16,625 nucleotides of DNA from CBIFVZ01 sp966185765 (GTDB lineage: Bacteria > Pseudomonadota > Gammaproteobacteria > Enterobacterales > Enterobacteriaceae). The notes beneath the pieces were generated by a model. That model did not search any database and was not told where the DNA came from. It worked only from the letters and a program-made list of their open reading frames with translations. Numbering within the stretch: position 1 is the stretch's first letter; each line of letters starts with the position of its first letter. Positions 14,634 through 16,625 of the stretch are shown one piece after another. The stretch is from assembly GCA_966185765.1 (NCBI GenBank), contig CBIFVZ010000078.1:1-16625 (forward strand), in the 5' to 3' direction. The position numbers and the translations under genes were made by a program.

Positions 14634-15655
14634 CAGGCTGCCCCTTTATGGGCTTCACGCGCAGCCAGTTGTTGTGCTGCGGCTTTTTGCATCATGCGGC
14701 GCAGACGCGACAGCCCCACGTCGTGCTGATACAGGTATTCATGGTCGCGGGCATTGGGTGCCAGGCTCTCCAGTACCACGCGGTCCTGTTCCAGCACATC
14801 CCAGTGCAGCTGCTCCAGGCGATTGCGATACATAAAGCGCCACATGTCGCGCTGCCAGCCTTCAACCCGACGAATACGCCAGAAGAAGACGCGACAGTTA
14901 TCGTTGTCTTCCGGCACCACCATGCCAACAATCCAGAAATGACCGCCTGGCCCAAAACGCTTTTTGTACGGAATAGACAGACGCATCCAGTACGCACCCG
15001 TAGCACCAAATTCCACCCAGTCGAAGTTGACGCCGCTCTGGCCTTTTTTCTCAAAGATGTAACCATCTTTGGTCGGCTGTAGCACCATGTCGGCTTTACG
15101 ATCCCCTTCGGCCATAGAGTGCGACGATGAATGCAGGTAGGTGCCGTGCATCGGGTCCATGACGTTTTCCAGCGCATACTGGTAGTTACACTGCCAGGCC
15201 GCGGTACACAGGAAATTGCTGTAGGCCTCTTCGTCGGCCAGCTCCTGTGGGAAGGTCAGCTCAGCCGGGGTTTCGTCTTCGGTTACGCCAAACCACAGAA
15301 AAATAGCGCCGTGAATTTCGGTTACTGCGTAGCTACGTACGCACTGCTGCCCCACCAGCGGACAGCGGTCAACCGCTGGTACATCTTTTACTTCACCATT
15401 ACCCGCCACTTCCACACCGTGATACCAGCAGGCAATACTGTCGCCCAGATTCCAGCCCATCGACAGCCGAGCGCCACGGTGAGGACAGCGGTCTTCCAGC
15501 GCCTGAACCTGGCCGTCCTGGTTGCGCCAGACGACAATCTGCTCGCCCAGTCGCGTGATGCCTACTGGCGCGGACTGGACTTCCCAGCTTGCCAGCACCG
15601 GATACCATAATCCGCGCAGCCCCTGGTCGAGATATTCCTGTACTGTCGTTGTCAT
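14633..15655 (-). CDS. Rieske non-heme iron oxygenase, alpha subunit
   Basis: Terminal oxygenase component of a ring-hydroxylating or demethylating system. The start at 15655 (MTTTVQEYLDQGLRG) has GAGGGC upstream and gives 340 residues; in-frame ATGs at 15676 and 15709 lie inside the previous gene. The N-terminal Rieske domain binds [2Fe-2S] through Cys57, His59, Cys76 and His79 (CPHRG...CWYHG). The catalytic domain has Asn164, bridging Asp167, iron ligands His170 and His175 (ENVMDPMHGTYLH), and probably Asp291 as the third ligand. Length and motif spacing resemble the alpha-only class (dicamba or vanillate demethylase, phenoxybenzoate dioxygenase) more than alpha-beta naphthalene/biphenyl enzymes. 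No beta-subunit gene is present. Electrons would come from the reductase and ferredoxin encoded in the same block. Confidence 0.94.
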   Translation of the reverse strand: MTTTVQEYLDQGLRGLWYPVLASWEVQSAPVGITRLGEQIVVWRNQDGQVQALEDRCPHRGARLSMGWNLGDSIACWYHGVEVAGNGEVKDVPAVDRCPLVGQQCVRSYAVTEIHGAIFLWFGVTEDETPAELTFPQELADEEAYSNFLCTAAWQCNYQYALENVMDPMHGTYLHSSSHSMAEGDRKADMVLQPTKDGYIFEKKGQSGVNFDWVEFGATGAYWMRLSIPYKKRFGPGGHFWIVGMVVPEDNDNCRVFFWRIRRVEGWQRDMWRFMYRNRLEQLHWDVLEQDRVVLESLAPNARDHEYLYQHDVGLSRLRRMMQKAAAQQLAAREAHKGAA

Positions 15656-15665
15656 TGTTCTGCCC

Positions 15666-15980
15666 TCAGTAACCATTAACCTGTAAAAACGCGCGGAAGC
15701 TTGCTTCATTCCACGGCTCGCCCTGTTGGTCGTAATTTTTCTGTTGGTTGAGGCCGTTCACCAGCTCAGCAAGCGTTTCTGCGCCCTCTTCAAAGAGTTG
15801 TTCCAGCGCCGCAATGAGATTGATTTCATAACTTTCCGGTACACGGCTACGGGTTTGCCAGACAATGTTTTGCCAGGCGCCAGGCTTATGAATGCTGCCA
15901 TTGCCGCCCTCTTTGGGGGGCGTGAACTGCCGGTTTTCCGGCAAATAAGGGTTGAGATCCTGAATAATATTGATGCTCAT
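15666..15980 (-). CDS. Small recombinase-like helix-turn-helix domain protein of a Rieske operon
   Basis: A 104-residue protein whose start overlaps the ferredoxin stop (ATGA) and whose stop is ten bases before the oxygenase start, so it is made with the oxygenase components. The first 30 residues are polar and Pro/Gly-rich (NPYLPENRQFTPPKEGG). Then come a helical stretch (YEINLIAALEQLFEEGAETL, 51-70), LAELVNGLNQQK and a C-terminus GEPWNEASFRAFLQVNGY. That last part resembles the end of the serine-recombinase "Recombinase" domain (LN..G...G..W....V...L.N..Y). I recall database proteins called recombinase-like helix-turn-helix proteins beside Rieske genes. It is too short for a recombinase and has no catalytic domain. 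It is also not a Rieske beta subunit. Its function is unknown; it could be an assembly, scaffold or regulatory protein. Confidence 0.85.
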   Translation of the reverse strand: MSINIIQDLNPYLPENRQFTPPKEGGNGSIHKPGAWQNIVWQTRSRVPESYEINLIAALEQLFEEGAETLAELVNGLNQQKNYDQQGEPWNEASFRAFLQVNGY

Positions 15981-16300
15981 TCCACAGTCTCCGGGATAAA
16001 GGTGATTTGTATCTGGTTTTCAAAAACGCGCACCGGGTAGCGGTTGAGGTTGCGCCCGCCAGGGCCATGCAGGCAGGTGCCAGTACGTACGTCAAATACC
16101 GCTTCATGCAGCGGGCATTCCACTTTGCCATCCTCGACGAACCCCTGACTGAGCAAGGCATAGGCATGAGGACATACGTCTTCCAGCGCGTAATATTCTC
16201 CGTCGACCAGATAAACGCCTATCTCCTTGCCCTCTATATTGCTGCTAAAAGGGAAGTCTTCCTGTACTTGCTCTACATCACATACGCCTATCCAGCTCAT
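15977..16300 (-). CDS. Rieske [2Fe-2S] ferredoxin component
   Basis: Small electron carrier between the reductase and the oxygenase. The start at 16300 has GGAGG five bases upstream and gives 107 residues, normal for this family. A longer frame from 16327 begins inside the operator palindrome and is unlikely. The Rieske ligands are Cys43, His45, Cys62 and His65 (CPHAY...CPLH), followed by the usual FDVRTGTCLHGPGGRNLNRYPVRV tail with the proline/glycine turn near the cluster. It is most like the soluble biphenyl/phenylpropionate dioxygenase ferredoxins. It is the first gene of the block, about 50 bases from the predicted transcription start. Confidence 0.94.
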   Translation of the reverse strand: MSWIGVCDVEQVQEDFPFSSNIEGKEIGVYLVDGEYYALEDVCPHAYALLSQGFVEDGKVECPLHEAVFDVRTGTCLHGPGGRNLNRYPVRVFENQIQITFIPETVE

Positions 16301-16320
16301 ACGATCCTCCAGGCTTATTT

Positions 16321-16336
16321 GTTTCATATATGAAAC
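16321..16336. promoter_or_regulatory. Perfect 16-bp palindromic operator O1
   Basis: GTTTCATATATGAAAC is identical to its own reverse complement. It lies 21 bases before the first gene's start codon and downstream of the predicted promoter, where a bound repressor would block transcription. A third half-site, GTTTC at 16340-16344, overlaps it to form GAAAC-TTT-GTTTC (16332-16344), a spacing that as I recall resembles the enterobacterial KdgR box, also an IclR-family site. The local IclR regulator is the likeliest ligand; KdgR is an alternative. Confidence 0.75.
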
Positions 16337-16359
16337 TTTGTTTCTTATTTAATACGGTC

Positions 16360-16387
16360 AATATAAAAGCAAGGAAGCGAATATCAA
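16360..16387 (-). promoter_or_regulatory. Predicted sigma-70 promoter of the catabolic block
   Basis: On the minus strand TTGATA (16382-16387) and TATATT (16360-16365) are separated by 16 bp. Each matches five of six consensus bases. Transcription would begin near 16352, giving a leader of about 50 bases that contains operator O1. A second possible -35, TTGACC, lies closer to the gene but has no good -10. Confidence 0.6.
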
Positions 16388-16435
16388 GAGAAAATGTGAT
16401 GTATTTGTTAATGAAAACAGGGTTAATGACGTAAG

Positions 16436-16451
16436 TGTGCAAACGATCACG
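16436..16451. promoter_or_regulatory. CRP-like binding site
   Basis: TGTGC-AAACGA-TCACG matches eight of ten bases of the cAMP-CRP core TGTGA-N6-TCACA. Its centre is about 91 bases upstream of the predicted start of the catabolic block, a usable class I position. This would put the block under carbon catabolite control. It is a consensus match only. Confidence 0.45.
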
Positions 16452-16544
16452 AAAAAATGTATATATAGGAAATTATGATTATTTCTTTTTTTGTGATGTG
16501 GGTTAGTTATCGCTTATTTTCTTTGTAATGTGGCATGGCAGATA

Positions 16545-16573
16545 TTGACAGAAAATAGTCTTAACCGCTAAAT
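16545..16573 (+). promoter_or_regulatory. Possible divergent promoter toward a gene right of the window
   Basis: A perfect -35 hexamer TTGACA (16545-16550) is followed, after 17 bases, by a poor -10 CTAAAT (16568-16573). Operator O2 then lies 26 bases beyond, almost the same geometry as between the leftward promoter and O1. The weak -10 makes this uncertain unless an activator is involved. Confidence 0.4.
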
Positions 16574-16599
16574 CAAAAAATCGAATGAAAATAAAGATA

Positions 16600-16615
16600 G
16601 TTTCACAGGTGAAAC
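16600..16615. promoter_or_regulatory. Palindromic operator O2 with the same arms as O1
   Basis: GTTTCA-CAGG-TGAAAC has both six-base arms and the four-base spacer length of O1; only the centre differs. It lies 279 bases from O1 and 10 bases from the window end. Two such sites in a 300-base AT-rich control region are unlikely by chance. O2 may control a divergent gene outside the window or allow looping with O1. Confidence 0.7.
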
Positions 16616-16625
16616 GAAATAATAA

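Larger units (their letters stand above)
16301..16625. other. AT-rich control region upstream of the catabolic block
   Basis: This stretch is visibly AT-rich compared with the GC-rich genes of the block. It contains no open frame that could be a gene. It holds the ribosome binding site of the ferredoxin gene, both operators, the leftward promoter, the CRP-like site and a possible rightward promoter. The T-run and TATATA segments between 16457 and 16490 could also be a site for nucleoid proteins such as H-NS, but that is speculation. Confidence 0.7.

Noticed and set aside
15666..15980. The 104-residue protein as a Rieske oxygenase beta subunit
   Set aside because: Beta subunits are about 160-190 residues with a cone-shaped beta-sheet fold; this protein is shorter, predicted helical and recombinase-like at its end.
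15666..15980. The same protein as evidence of a mobile element or site-specific recombinase
   Set aside because: There is no catalytic resolvase domain, no transposase, no inverted or direct terminal repeats, and no tRNA gene in the window.
3557..16300. Genomic island with attachment sites
   Set aside because: I found no integrase, no tRNA end and no flanking direct repeats. The right boundary is outside the window, so an island cannot be claimed from this sequence.
16301..16327. Earlier start for the Rieske ferredoxin
   Set aside because: The ATG at 16327 lies inside the operator palindrome, and the ATG at 16300 has a strong GGAGG and gives the usual family length.

Overview
The window looks like the chromosome of a member of the Enterobacteriaceae. 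The left part holds tktA (transketolase, minus strand) and, divergent from it, loiP/yggG (M48 lipoprotein metalloprotease, plus strand). Both are close to their E. coli counterparts in length and motifs. In E. coli, as I recall, loiP is followed by speB; here a catabolic block of about 12.7 kb sits there instead. The species cannot be fixed from the sequence alone.

Layout. 1-63: seven perfect copies of a 9-bp unit, cut by the window edge. 196-235: tktA terminator. 274-2265: tktA. 2266-2635: divergent intergenic region. 2636-3409: loiP. 3410-3556: a 15-bp duplication over the loiP stop and two strong hairpins. 3557-16300: fourteen genes, all on the minus strand and mostly overlapping or a few bases apart, so read right to left. 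16301-16625: an AT-rich control region with two operator-like palindromes, a promoter for the block, a CRP-like site, and signs of a divergent promoter for a gene outside the window.

In transcription order the block encodes: a Rieske ferredoxin, a 104-aa protein with a recombinase-like C-terminus, a Rieske oxygenase alpha subunit, a canonical SDR, an IclR-family regulator, a two-domain extradiol dioxygenase, a ferredoxin-NAD reductase, an MFS transporter, a cupin, an alpha/beta hydrolase, a second SDR with a degenerate active site, an aspartate dehydrogenase-family protein, an aldehyde dehydrogenase and a thiamine-diphosphate enzyme.

A consistent but unproven reading is an aromatic pathway. 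The transporter imports the substrate. The three-component Rieske system hydroxylates the ring, and the first SDR may rearomatise a cis-diol. The extradiol enzyme opens the ring and the hydrolase cuts the product. The last genes (SDR2, aspartate dehydrogenase-like, ALDH, ThDP enzyme) form an unusual lower module in place of the classical hydratase/aldolase pair. The substrate is unknown. The IclR protein is the obvious candidate to bind the GTTTCA-n4-TGAAAC palindromes. The most novel points are this combination of enzymes, the small recombinase-like protein between the Rieske components, the SDR lacking Tyr/Lys, and the paired operators.
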